From Trifolium pratense (Eukaryota; Streptophyta; Magnoliopsida; Fabales; Fabaceae): a stretch of 64,000 nucleotides of DNA. This document shows, one piece after another, positions 1-10,202 of the stretch. The stretch lies in contig NC_060060.1 of NCBI RefSeq assembly GCF_020283565.1, positions 62,419,257 through 62,483,256 on the forward strand, in the 5' to 3' direction. Each line of letters starts with the position of its first letter. Within the stretch, counting starts at the first letter, position 1. Made by a program: the position numbers and the translations under genes. The notes under the pieces are model-generated. The model had not been told where the DNA came from, did not search any database, and saw only the letters and a program-made list of their open reading frames with translations.

Positions 1-175
1 CTCCATAAGGTGGGGGTTCTTTCTCCCCCATCCCGGATCCCCGAATGGGATAGTTTCCACGAGGATTCCCACTTACAGGTACAAATTGACATCCTTAGGC
101 TCCAGTACGAAAAGTGGATCAAAGATAACAATAGGAGCAACCATTATAAAGTGGATCAATAGGCTCCAGTACGTA
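1..175. other. GC-rich patch at the window edge, possible end of a truncated DNA transposon
   Basis: The first 90 bases are much richer in C and G than the neighbouring DNA, with runs such as CCCCCATCCCGGATCCCCG. A short phrase around GGCTCCAGTACG and AAGTGGATCA occurs twice (about 92-121 and 151-177). This style of subterminal repetition is common in non-autonomous hAT-like elements, but no terminal inverted repeat or target duplication can be shown because the left side is outside the window. No coding frame is supported. Confidence 0.25.
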
Positions 176-215
176 AAGTTAACTGGCATCAGTTCACTTG
201 TAGCTTAGAAATACC

Positions 216-332
216 TATTAGAATTTGAGAGGCCTATACTCAACCACAAAAGCTAGCTTGAAAGTTGAGGTTTGCACTACACTTATAAAGGCTATCTTTA
301 CCATATCTCTAGCCAATGTGGGACTTCTAACA
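216..332 (-). repeat. TRIM 3' LTR
   Basis: This 117-bp copy is identical to 452-568 except for one C/A difference near 296. It is the 3' LTR because the purine tract lies next to it on the minus strand. It ends TA instead of the usual CA. Confidence 0.9.
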
Positions 333-438
333 CACCCCCTCACGTCCAGAATTGAACAAGCTGGAACGTGAAATCAACAACAACGGGTGGCCCAAATATG
401 GGAGGTCTCCACAACAAACAACAAATGGATCTAGGATA

Positions 439-451
439 GGCTCTGATACCA
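439..451 (-). other. Primer binding site (tRNA-Met type) of the TRIM
   Basis: The minus strand reads TGGTATCAGAGCC immediately after the LTR with no spacer. This is the canonical plant PBS complementary to the 3' end of initiator tRNA-Met. Confidence 0.92.
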
Positions 452-568
452 TATTAGAATTTGAGAGGCCTATACTCAACCACAAAAGCTAGCTTGAAAG
501 TTGAGGTTTGCACTACACTTATAAAGGCTATATTTACCATATCTCTAGCCAATGTGGGACTTCTAACA
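452..568 (-). repeat. TRIM 5' LTR
   Basis: This 117-bp direct repeat directly abuts the tRNA-Met primer binding site at 439-451, so it is the 5' LTR on the minus strand. ATACC at 569-573 is the matching target duplication. Confidence 0.9.
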
Positions 569-573
569 ATACC

Positions 574-1322
574 GACATAACCAAGGGCACAAGCAACGAT
601 ACTCACACATGAACACCGATAATTTCAAGTTATGTAATCACATGTATCAGTGTTGCATCTATATCTGACCTTGACGCAAACACATGGTAGACATTGAACA
701 TGTCTTCAATTGGAAGTTACAGATCCACATCCATAAAAGGATACTATGATCATTCCAATTAACAACTTTCCTCAACTAATTACAACAATTCTAGATCAGA
801 TTTGAAACCATATAAGATAAGATACTAAAAAGTCAGAAAACTAAAGGTCACAAATTGAAACCATATAATAAGATAAGATACTAAAATTGGAAAAGAAACA
901 CCAGAGTTGATTCTTCATCCCATGTGTTCTTCTCATCCAAAAGATTGAAAACTAAAAAAAAAAAATGGAAACAAAAAATGGGTCTTGAAGAAACATACAG
1001 CATACATAAAAAGTGAAACACACAAAACATTATCAGTAATCAAAGACATGTTTTTTTGGTGAAAACATGAAAGACTTACTTGTTTGCTGAGGAATTCATC
1101 ATTGATCCCACAAGTGGATCAACAAAATTAAGAGATGAGAATTGTTGAAAGGAAGAGTTTTGACTATAAATTTTGGAAAAAAGTTTTGATAATTTCAATG
1201 GTTTTAGAAAGCTGGTTTGATTCCTTTGGGAATATTGTAGTGATCAACTATATAATTATTGCCGGTTACTTTAAGCAACATGTGTTTTTTATGGTTTCTA
1301 TATTAGTATATTTATGGCCAAG
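574..1322. other. Non-coding stretch, no supported gene
   Basis: AT-rich DNA without a long ORF. On the minus strand near 1085-1110 there is ATGATGAATTCCTCAGC followed by a GTAAGT donor-like site, which could be a short first exon, but no matching downstream exon was recognised to its left. Treated as unannotated. Confidence 0.4.
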
Positions 1323-1687
1323 TCTAACGTGTGGTTCACGTGGGGTATCATGCACAAGTTTCGGATAATATTATAACGAATACGAATTTTATAAAATTGA
1401 CTGTTTAATTGAAAGATTATATCATATAAATCATCCGTATAAATTTTTAGAAAAATTGAAAATTACTTGATATGTTATTGAGACACATCAAAATTAACGG
1501 TATTAAATAAAACTCATAAACCGCTAATTTTGATGGATCTCAATGACATATTAAATGATTTTCAATTTTTCTAAAAGTTTCTACGGATGATATATATATA
1601 ATATAATCTTTCAATCCAACGATCGATTTTATAAAATTCGTATTCGTTATAATATTATTCGAGATTCGTACATGGTTCACTACATTA
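1323..1687. mobile_element. Foldback MITE, copy A
   Basis: A long imperfect inverted repeat has arms at about 1365-1500 and 1515-1658. The left arm begins ATAATATTATAACGAATACG and the right arm ends CGTATTCGTTATAATATTAT. Outer sequence (CTAACGTGTGGTTCACG left, GGTTCACTACATTAG right) suggests the termini lie somewhat further out. No protein is encoded. Transcripts would fold into a hairpin of about 140 bp. Confidence 0.75.
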
Positions 1688-1891
1688 GAAAAAGCCTTTA
1701 TATGTTTCTTTCATTCGAGACTTCTTTAAATCTTGTCTGTTTCTAACAGCTACGTGTGCCCACTTTGACCCTTTCATAGCGTATAATAGTTTGTTCTTGC
1801 TTAGTTAATTAATTATATACCAATCTTAATTAAATATAATCATAATATAAAATATGAAGTTTACGTGATCTTATTTCAATGGAAATTTTAA

Positions 1892-2254
1892 TATGGACCA
1901 CTTCATCAAGTGGTTTATGGTGGACCAATCATGAATAATATTATAACGAATACGAATTTTATAAAATTCACCGTTGGATTGAAAATTTATATCATATAGA
2001 TCATCCATAAAAAAAATTTAGAAAAATTGAAAATCATTTGATATGTTATTGAGACACATCAAGATTAACAGTTTATTAAATAACGTAAATCTTGATAAGT
2101 CTCAATAACATATCAAATTATTTTCAAAAAAATTTAAAAAATTTATGAATGATCCATATGATATAAAATTTCAATCCAATAGTGAATTTCGTAAAATTCA
2201 TATTCGGTAGATCATTTGTCCACGGTGGACCACTTGTGAAGATGGTCCACCGTA
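1892..2254. mobile_element. Foldback MITE, copy B
   Basis: Same family as the copies near 1.4, 2.6 and 34.5 kb. Inverted arms start at ATAATATTATAACGAATACG (1935) and end near the GGTAGATCATTTG segment (about 2205). They are flanked by paired GGACCACTT / AAGTGGTCC-like motifs that probably mark the termini. Confidence 0.65.
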
Positions 2255-2770
2255 GCATTAGCCCTTATTTCAATATAGAAATATCTCATTTTATAGGCCA
2301 AATCTAACATGCACAACCACATTAAGTGATGTATCGTGCACAAGTTAGTGTTATCGTTATAACGAATACGAATTTTACAAAATCTATCGTTGGATTGAAA
2401 GTTTGTATCGTATAGATCATTCATGTCAATTTTTAAAAGGATTGAAAATCATTTGATGTGTCATTGAGACTCATCACGATTAACTTTCGTAAAATTCATA
2501 TTCGGTAGATCATTTGTCCACGGTGGACCACTTGTGAAGATGGTCCACCGTAGCATTAGCCCTTATTTCAATATAGAAATATCTCATTTTATAGGCCAAA
2601 TCACATTAAGTGATGTATCGTGCACAAGTTAGTGTTATCGTTATAACGAATACGAATTTTACAAAATCTATCGTTGGATTGAAAGTTTGTATCATATAGA
2701 TCATCCATGTCAAATTTCAAAAAAATTGAAAATTATTTGATATGTCATTGAGACCCATCAAGATTAACTG
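2187..2770. repeat. Local tandem duplication of about 298 bp within MITE sequence
   Basis: The segment starting TTTCGTAAAATTCATATTCG at 2187 recurs at 2485. The second copy continues with the same order of motifs but has lost about 17 bases of the ACATGCACAACC segment. The duplication fuses the right end of MITE B to the left end of MITE C twice. Confidence 0.7.
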
Positions 2771-2972
2771 TTTGAGTTTTTATTAAATACCGTTAATCGT
2801 GATGAGTCTCAATGACACATCAAATGATTTTCAATCCTTTTAAAAATTGACATGAATAATCTATACGATACAAACTTTCAATCCAACGATAGATTTTATA
2901 AAATTCGAATTCTTTATAACGGTATCACGAACTTGTGCACCATGCACCACTTAACCACTTAATGTGGTGGTG
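2306..2972. mobile_element. Foldback MITE, copy C, rearranged
   Basis: Outer inverted ends CTAACATGCAC (2306) and GTGCATGTTAG (to 2972) enclose inverted arms around 2633-2760 and 2795-2928. The left arm is present twice because of the tandem duplication described for 2187-2770. Same family as copies A, B and D. Confidence 0.65.
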
Positions 2973-4097
2973 CATGTTAGACAAAGCCCATTTTATATGT
3001 AGGGATAAGATTCAAATACAAACACACCACTATTTATCTTATAAATGAGAATTTTAACAACTAAATTATCTGATAAAATAATAAAAATAAATACTACATA
3101 TGATTTGGGATGAGATCAATGAACACTAGCTATTCATTTATGTTAATCAAAGGCTAACAATTATAAGGCAAATGCTAAATAGTGTTCGAGAGTCACTTGT
3201 TAATCAAAGGATAATAACTATAAGTTTAGAAAGTTTTTCTTAAAATTGGTATAGTCAACATAATAAAAATCTAAATTTTGATGTTTTTAAAGCACAACTA
3301 TTATTTTACTTTTATTTTTAGTTCCTTAACTAATGTTCCTAAGATACTAGTTATCAGGAGTTCAGGACCCTAACTATAATAAGGAATAAGCTAATTATGC
3401 TAACTAGTATCCGTCTCAAAATATAAATAAAAATGAGTCAAACAAACTTAATGTATTTTGTTCAAAATTTGGACCAAATACATTTATTTTTGTTAACCAA
3501 CTTTTGCTTATAATTTGGGACGGATGGAGTATCTCGATACTAATTAAGAAATCAAAAGTGGTAAAATTGTCTTGAAACTTGTGTAATAATTTTTTAAAAA
3601 ATGTAAAATATACCGTTTTCAATGTAAAATTTCCTACTTTTTACTTCATTAACTAATATCGCAAAGACACTATTACTTAGCATGACCCCTGTACTAGTTA
3701 TATCCTTAAAAAAAAACTATACTAATTATAAGTGTCTTTTTTAGTTCATGTTCTATTCAATAAAAAAAAAGCTAAATTACACTTTTTGCCACATAACTTT
3801 CATAAACTTATGATTTTGACCCATTAATTTTTAAAACAGAACCTTTGTTTAGTGTATTTTGCAAAAGGATGCCCCTTACTAATTTTAATCAGGTCAATGT
3901 ACATGTAGCAAGTGATTCACATTTCACACTAGCAATGAGGACAATGACTCGTATGTCATTTCAGCATATGTGGCAAAAAGCTTATTAATTAAATGACCAA
4001 AACGAAACTTCAAAATTAGTTAAGAGATCAAAAGAGTAACTAAGCCTTGTATTTTCTTTGTAGTTTTTGATTCATATCTTCCTAAGCCATATGTATT
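2973..4097. other. Non-coding AT-rich stretch
   Basis: Apart from the Stowaway-like MITE at 3407-3532, no gene, RNA or recognised repeat is visible. Short direct repeats such as TTAATCAAAGG (about 3140 and 3201) are present. Confidence 0.5.
3407..3532. mobile_element. Small Stowaway-like MITE
   Basis: The left end ATCCGTCTCAAAATATAA and the right end TTATAATTTGGGACGGATGG are inverted versions of the familiar plant Stowaway terminus (ACTCCATCCGTCCCAAATTA type). About 125 bp, no ORF. Confidence 0.6.
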
Positions 4098-4225
4098 TTT
4101 TTATTTTTTTGTCAAATAGCTTAGTAGCGAGAAATTTCACCCTTAAGGTGGATAAGTGAGATGACCAACGGTTTGAACCCCGACTCCCTACATATATAAT
4201 GTAATGTCCCTATCAACTAAACTAA
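4098..4225 (-). mobile_element. SINE-like or LINE-tail copy
   Basis: The minus strand contains GGGGTTCAAACCG, resembling a pol III B box (GGTTCGANNCC), followed downstream by an A-rich tail that appears as a T-rich run on the plus strand near 4098-4110. The phrase order (TAGTTGATAGGGACAT ... GGTTCAAACC ... CACTTATCCACCTTAAGGG) resembles a retroposon type seen repeatedly in legume introns. Assignment to SINE versus LINE 3' end is uncertain. Confidence 0.5.
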
Positions 4226-5131
4226 ATTGATGGACAAATACATCTCTAATGTATCTCTAATTTATTACTGTTGTAAATTATATTTGGGGCTTGTTGGCTC
4301 TCTAAACCCATTTAATTATTTCAACAAAATCTTTCACAAATGAATCAATGAAAGCATAATAGATTAACATCAACTGGAAATATTTTTATGTTTGAGCAAA
4401 CTCTAGTGTGTTACTCTTCTGTTTTATGGGTATATTTATGTTCAAGCATTCATTAAATGTTGTATTAGTGTCGCATCGCATGCAGAGGGGGAGAGATAGA
4501 GAACTATAATCCGGTGAAAAAATGACCAATAAGATCATCTACGTTTATTTTGATCTAATGGTCAATTGAAGTGGTACATCGCTGAAAGATTTAAGTGATC
4601 CCTGATCCAAAAAATCACCATATATTAATAGATGCACATTTCTCTTAAGTATGTTGTATTTGCAATATAAGTTTTATTAATAAGTGTAGCATGTATTGGA
4701 TTTAAATTTTTTCACATATCCATATATGCTTATTGTATCATACCGACACTTTACTATGTATCCATTCGTCATAGGAAATTAAGATCTTCTCAACTGAAAA
4801 AAAAAAAATGTAAAAATCATGATGAGATATAATCCATTGGATGAGTTAAAATATAAAACCCATTGGATTAATTATAAAGAAAAGATAGTATTGAAATTTG
4901 AAAAGAAAAGTTCAAAAAATAAGGAAGATAAAAAGAATAAGAAGATTCAAATCGGTTTGATAACTTTAAATCTTCTACTCCCTCCCAAAATATAAGAATT
5001 TATTGACAAATGCATAAGAATTAAGAAAAGTATAGTTTTTTGCATTAAATTTATCAATAATGTTGCATTCTCTTTCTAAAATTATATATCATTCAATTAT
5101 TAAAAGAGGGAAAATAATGATCTTCAATTAT
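4226..5131. other. Non-coding stretch
   Basis: No supported gene. Around 4980 the text CTCCCTCCCAAAATATAAG looks like one end of a Stowaway-type MITE, but its partner end was not found. Confidence 0.4.
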
Positions 5132-5140
5132 CCTTCAACC

Positions 5141-6400
5141 GAAATTTTTTTTTCTACCCCAACAATCTTCACTCTACCCCAACATATTTTTCAAAATACC
5201 CGGTATACCCTTATAAAAATTAGTATATTTTAATAATTTTTTTTGTCGTATTATACTGTTCCGGTAGACTGTTTCATCCTCCCAAAAAACTGTCCCGGTA
5301 AATATTTATCTATACCGGTATGTTAATTTTACCGGTACACGTTTTAATAAGTGTTTCGGTGTTGATTTTACCGGTACACTTGGTTTTAATAAGTGTTCCG
5401 ATATGTAAAAGAATAAAACTTGTAATAATGATATTCACCAGATCCAAAATCTGCTACCTTTAATATCCCTTCATTATTCACCAGAAGATTTGACCCTTCA
5501 ATGTCCCGGTGCATTACACCCCTTGAGTGACAGTGCTCAAGACCAGATAACAACTGTTTCATGTAGCATTTGATTTGCACAACAAAATCATTTTGTCCTT
5601 TTAATCAATCTTTCATCACAATTCATAACCAAAGTTTTAAACTATTGTTGCCAATATTCATAAGGGAAAGTTAAGTTAAGCTAAGGTAAGCTAAAAATAC
5701 ATGTGATTCAGTAAAGTTAATTTCTGGTTTTGACAAGAGCCCTTTAACATCATGCTCCATGTACTCAAAGTCTCAAATACAAGGTAGATGCTACAAGACA
5801 ATCTTGAAGTAATCAAGCCTTCCAGTTTAATGATATTGGGATGATCAAGCCTTCTAAGAATCAATATTTCTCGTGCCATAAACCGTACACTTTCTGGCTC
5901 AAAATTGTCAAATCACACCTTCTTTAAAGCCACTATCTTCCCCGTCTCAATCTCCTTCGCTCGGAAAACACTGCTATATGTTCCCTGCCCAATCTATTCA
6001 TACAGGTTCCAAATAAACACCAATTGTCAAGAGATCGGTGTTTAAATTATTACAAGAGATTTGTGGTGATTCTGGAGCACAAGAGATCGGTGTTTAAATT
6101 ATTACAAGAGATTGGTGTTTAAATTAAACATACTACCGGAACACTTATTAAAAAGTGTACCGGTAAAATTAATATATCGGAATATTTTTTAAAAAGTGTA
6201 CCGGTAAAATTAACATATCGGTATAGATAAATATTTACCGGAACAGTTTTTTGGGAGGATGAAACAGTCTACCGGAACTGTATAATACGACAAAAAAAAA
6301 TTATTAAAATATACTAATTTTTTTATAAGGGTATACTGGGTATTTTGAAAAATATGTTGGGGTAGACTGAAGATTGTTGGGGTAGAAAAAAAAAAATTTC
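5141..6400 (-). mobile_element. Pack-MULE: Mutator-like element carrying a CDK-like kinase fragment
   Basis: The two ends are terminal inverted repeats of about 265 bp (5141-5402 and 6131-6400), nearly identical over their length and beginning GAAATTTTTTTTTCTACCCC. A perfect 9-bp target duplication CCTTCAACC flanks the element (5132-5140 and 6401-6409), the size expected for Mutator-like transposons. The interior encodes no transposase but carries two pieces of a plant protein kinase on the minus strand, so this is a gene-capturing Pack-MULE. The repeats contain several ACCGGTA motifs. Near the right end a CAAGAGATCGGTG phrase is locally duplicated (6028 and about 6080). Confidence 0.92.
5386..6001 (-). 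pseudogene. Captured CDK-like protein kinase fragment, disrupted
   Basis: Two exon-like pieces lie on the minus strand. The first (about 6001-5691) encodes a glycine-rich loop IGQGTYSSVFRA, the ATP-binding lysine context VALKKV, and FMAREILILRRLDHPNIIKL, the form found in plant CDKC/IBS1-like kinases. It has a TGA stop right after KKV (possibly a CpG transition from CGA) and then a frame change after LVFE. The second piece (about 5580-5428) encodes CYMKQLLSGLEHCHSRGVMHRDIEGSNLL and DFG. The catalytic-loop lysine of HRDxK is replaced by E. The activation segment and C-lobe are missing. It cannot make an active kinase. Any role would be through RNA, for example small RNAs against the parent gene, and that is inference. 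Confidence 0.88.
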
Positions 6401-6465
6401 CCTTCAACCATTCACCTGATCCAATAACACCCAACTCGGCCCATTTATCAATATGGGTCAAAACT

Positions 6466-7549
6466 TTTCTCTCCCGACCCCCTCATTTCTTTTCTACCCC
6501 CAAAAATCCCATTTTGCCCCTTGCAGTATGAAAATTTTTTGCCAACAAACTTCGGTTTATATAAACCGAAGTTTTTAAACATGGAAAAAAAATTCGGTTT
6601 ATATAAACTGAAATAACATATACCCCCGAAAAAGAAGGAAAATTAATTATGTGAAAATTCGTGTAGAGCTACCTGTGGTAAATTTAGCATATCTCTCTGA
6701 ATATAGGTCGTATGCTAATGATTTTTAATCCAGTGTAAAGAAGACAAAATTTACTACAAGATTGACACCGGAATTATTAAATTTCATTAAGTATAGTATG
6801 AGAAAATATACCTACAAGGTTGAGAAAAGTTTCTTTAAAATGTTGTAGAGATACCTGTGGTAAATTTATCATAGCTCTCTGAATATAAGTCGTATGCTAA
6901 TAATTTTTAATCCAGTGTAAAGAAGACAAAATTTACTACAAGATTAACACCGGAATTGTTAAATTTCATTAAGTATAGTATGAGAAACGCTACCTACAAG
7001 TTTGAGAAAAGTTTCTGCAAAATGTTGTAGAGATACCTGTGGTAAATTTATCATAAATCTCTGAATATAAGTCGTATGCTAATGATTTTTAATCTAGTGT
7101 AAAGAAGAAAAAATTTAATACAATATTGACACCGGAATTGTTAAATTTCATTAAGTATAGTATGAGAAAATCTACCTACAAGTTTGAGAAAAGTTTATGC
7201 TCTGTTTCTGTACCAGTACCCATTATTAGGTCAAACTTAACCAATTGGATAGTTAACCCTCAAAACAAAAATTATATTTGTATTCTTGACACCCTAAGCT
7301 TTCCAACGAGTGGTCGTTTACTCAAATCGGATATTGTTTAGTATTTCAAATAAATTGTGGAAGTTGAGGGTCTCATGCAGAATTTATGTAGGAAAACTGA
7401 AAAAAAATTTGGAACACAATATTTCGGTTTATATAAACCGAATTTTTTAGCATGACAAAAAAATTCGGTTCGTATAAACCGAAGTACCCCCAAGGGCAAA
7501 AACGAAAATTCAGGGGGTAGAAAAGAAATGAGGATGGTCGGGAGAGAAA
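6466..7549. mobile_element. Non-autonomous terminal-inverted-repeat DNA transposon with palindromic subterminal motifs
   Basis: The left end (TCTCTCCCGACC ... CATTTCTTTTCTACCCCC) and the right end (GGGGGTAGAAAAGAAATG ... GGTCGGGAGAGA) are inverted repeats. Just inside each end sits a pair of copies of the palindrome TTCGGTTTATATAAACCGAA: 6551-6570 and 7423-7442 are perfect, 6593-6612 and 7464-7483 have one or two changes. The middle is a three-copy tandem repeat. No transposase is encoded. A target duplication was not clear, so the superfamily is not assigned. Subterminal palindromes are typical transposase binding sites. Confidence 0.75.
6662..7207. repeat. Three tandem copies of a 182-bp repeat
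   Basis: Copies start at TGTAGAG positions 6662, 6844 and 7026, giving a period of exactly 182 bp twice. They share GTCGTATGCTAA, GACACCGGAATT and AAGTATAGTATGAGAAA blocks with a handful of substitutions. The array is internal to the inverted-repeat transposon. Confidence 0.85.
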
Positions 7550-9110
7550 CCATCTTAAATAAAAAGATAAAGGGCCGAAAATATAGCCACACATGGATTG
7601 TATGCTCCCCTAAAAATATGGACTAGTAAGGCCAGAACGTGGGGGAGCTCGCCCAATGCTTCTCTTCCAAAATCATCACATTCAACATACTCACTAACAC
7701 TAAAACTTAGACCTAGAGCATCATTTAGCTAAATGCATACCTACTCAATTCTTAGCAAGAGCATAGTATTTTTATGAAAATTTAATTAATGCACCTTAAA
7801 CTTTGAATAAAGTTTTATAAAATAGGACAATAAAATATTAGAAAAAAATATTATATTTTGGAACAAAGAGAGTATATAATCAAAAGGAAATAAAGTCGGA
7901 AATTCCGCAAATTAATAACTAAAAATTATCCTCGTGTTTAATTAATTCCCTAGATAACAGGAGATTAAATTACACTCCACTTTTTGAAGAAGATAATGGT
8001 GTAATTTTCACTAGGGAGTAGTCTCCCTGGTTTTTTTCTTCTTTTTCCTTTTCTCTTCATGTAACAACAAAAAATATATAATTTTGCATAAACAAACTTC
8101 TTAATAATTTTATATAAAGAAATTTCAGAGAAAAGAATTGTAGATAAATTATTTGAGACTCTTTTTTATGTTTAATGTACACATGGCATAAGGAAAAGAG
8201 TACTAGTATTCTTTTGACATTAATTTCTCATAAGCAAATTAATTAAATGTTGACCAATATATAATTGTCGACAAAAAACATTTATGTATAGCTAAAAATC
8301 CCGATTTGCCTTTAATTGATGTATGTATATTTATTGTTGTATATTAAGTTTGATCCAACAAAGTTTTTATCTTGACAGAAAATCAACAAAATTTATGTGT
8401 GCCTTTATTATCGGCAACGTGGCAAAAAACAACAAATTTTTAAAAGATTAGAAAGCCAAATTTTAAATTTTTATTGAGTGATTTTTTTTACCGAAATTTT
8501 TTATTGAGTGATAAAAACTTCTACAATACGTTTATATTATTATATACCCACAAGTATACAACAAATCCTTCACAAAAAAAAAAGTATACAACAAATATAG
8601 TTTTTTTTTGTTACAAAAATATTGTAATTGTTTAATTTCACAAATATTATATTTCTTTTTTCATTATGAACTTACATGTTGGAGTACATCTCATATTTAT
8701 GCACATTTACATTAAAAAAAATGAGTGTACACATGTTTAGAAAATTTCTACTCCCTCAGGCCTCTTTTATAAGCAAATATTTCAATTTGCACACTTATAA
8801 AGAAGTTGTTTTTTGTCTTGATTTTATGTAACAGTCCTATTACAATTACTAAAATAACCTTATAATATTTTAATTTTGCATTGGACTCTACAATCATCTT
8901 AAAAAGTAGTACAATTAATGAGGATAATTTTGGAAAAATAACATTGAATAAAGTTGGTTTTGGTTACTTTTGCTTATATTTAAGACAAAAAAGATTTGTT
9001 GACTAAATTTGCTTATATTGTACAGACATTTTTGTTAGCATTAATGTATAGTTTTAATTTTCGGTTATTTCATCTATAAATCAAGAAAACTAATTAATAT
9101 GATTATTTTA
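7550..9110. other. Non-coding AT-rich stretch
   Basis: No gene is supported. The part 7727-7977 is repeated near 34.3 kb (listed separately). The rest has T- and A-rich low-complexity runs and a small repeat AGTATACAACAAAT (about 8545 and 8582). Confidence 0.5.
7727..7977 (+). repeat. Left copy of a duplicated segment flanking the 26-kb nested block
   Basis: TTAGCTAAATGCATAC onward matches 34284-34497 with few substitutions and one deletion of about 50 bp in the right copy. Both copies are in the same orientation, one on each side of the nested retroelement block. Confidence 0.75.
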
Positions 9111-9421
9111 CTCTCCCTGTCCCAAATTATAAAGGAAAAAACTCACTTTTATTGTCCCAAATTATAAGGGAAAAACACAAACATTTATCTTTTTCAAAAT
9201 TACTTTTTGTTTATTCTCATAAAATTAAATGCAAACCGCATTTAATTTACTCTCTCTTATCTTTTCCATAACCAATAATCAATAAAAATTGTTTTCACAT
9301 CTTACCATGCAATTATTTTCAAGAAAAATACAAAGAAACATATTTCAAATTATTATGTTTTGTTTTTTCTTAAAAAATGTGTTTTTTATTTTTTTTCTCT
9401 TATAATTTGGGACGAAGGGAG
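9111..9421. mobile_element. Stowaway-like MITE
   Basis: The left end CTCTCCCTGTCCCAAATTAT and the right end ATAATTTGGGACGAAGGGAG form terminal inverted repeats, and TA dinucleotides flank both sides (9109-9110, 9422-9423). These are Tc1/mariner Stowaway features. About 311 bp, no ORF. Confidence 0.75.
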
Positions 9422-9958
9422 TATGTCTTTGCTTATAAATAATGCTTTTTAGACTTACATGTTTTCCACCATTTTTGAAAGCCTCCTCTAAACCTCTATT
9501 TTCTCTGTTCTTTTATATTGTTCTTTGTGTTTTATTTTTTGGTACATCATTGTGTTCATATTTTTTATTCTCATATATTATTTTTGTTGCAATTATATAT
9601 TTTCAAATCATGCCTATATATTTTTAGATGAATATATGACCAAGATTTTTTCATTTTTCTTATGATTATGTTAATATGATATTTTGTATTGGATTTATTC
9701 ATTATTATATTTCATTTGCAGATGTGTAGAAAGACTACGATAGGAATGAGTTAAGACCAAGATGGTTGCAATTGAACTTGACGGATCAATGATATTCTTT
9801 TATTAGAGTGGACAAAATTGATTTTATTTGATTAGGTTAAGATTATTTTCCGTATTAATTTTTTATTTATTTCGAGAAGACCGACAACAAAGAGGAGAAA
9901 GAGTGATACAATTTTCCAACTTTATTTTTGTGTTTCTATTCAATTGTTTCCATTTGTA

Positions 9959-9990
9959 TCTATTAATCTATTAATATGAAAAAATCAGAA
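9959..9990 (+). other. Candidate Helitron 5' terminus
   Basis: TCTATTAATCTATTAATATG preceded by A resembles the TC-start, TATTAATA-rich 5' ends of plant Helitrons. The only well-supported Helitron end is the 3' terminus at 34253-34282, so pairing them is inference. The same text recurs in every copy of this repeat. Confidence 0.25.
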
Positions 9991-10202
9991 CTATTTGCTT
10001 TTCTCTCTCATAGAAAATACTCTTCTCCAATTGTCTTTATTCCTTACTGCAATGTTTTTTATTGTTGCTACTGTAATTTTGATTTGCCTTACACAGAAAT
10101 TGAGTTATAAAAGCTAGCATATGGAGTTTAACCTTACTATGAAGGAAAAAAGTATAATTGGTATGTTTGCATCATACTCTTTTGCTCAAGTTTCCTACGT
10201 TG

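Larger units (their letters stand above)
216..568 (-). mobile_element. Complete TRIM (terminal-repeat retrotransposon in miniature)
   Basis: Two 117-bp direct repeats (216-332 and 452-568) differ at one base and enclose 119 bp. Read on the minus strand the element starts TGTTAGAAGTCCCACATTGG. Directly after the first LTR comes TGGTATCAGAGCC, the standard primer binding site for initiator tRNA-Met (439-451). A purine tract GTGAGGGGGTG precedes the second LTR (plus 333-343). A 5-bp target duplication ATACC flanks it at 211-215 and 569-573. It has no coding capacity, as expected for TRIMs, which must be mobilised by enzymes from other elements. One LTR mismatch suggests a fairly recent insertion. 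Confidence 0.93.

Noticed and set aside
1135..1368. 77-codon ORF on the plus strand as a gene
   Set aside because: No start context, no domain, and it runs into the inverted repeat of MITE A.
5386..5879. Two kinase-like ORFs as a functional host kinase gene
   Set aside because: Both lie inside a Pack-MULE, contain a stop and a frame change, lack the catalytic lysine of HRDxK, and have no C-lobe.
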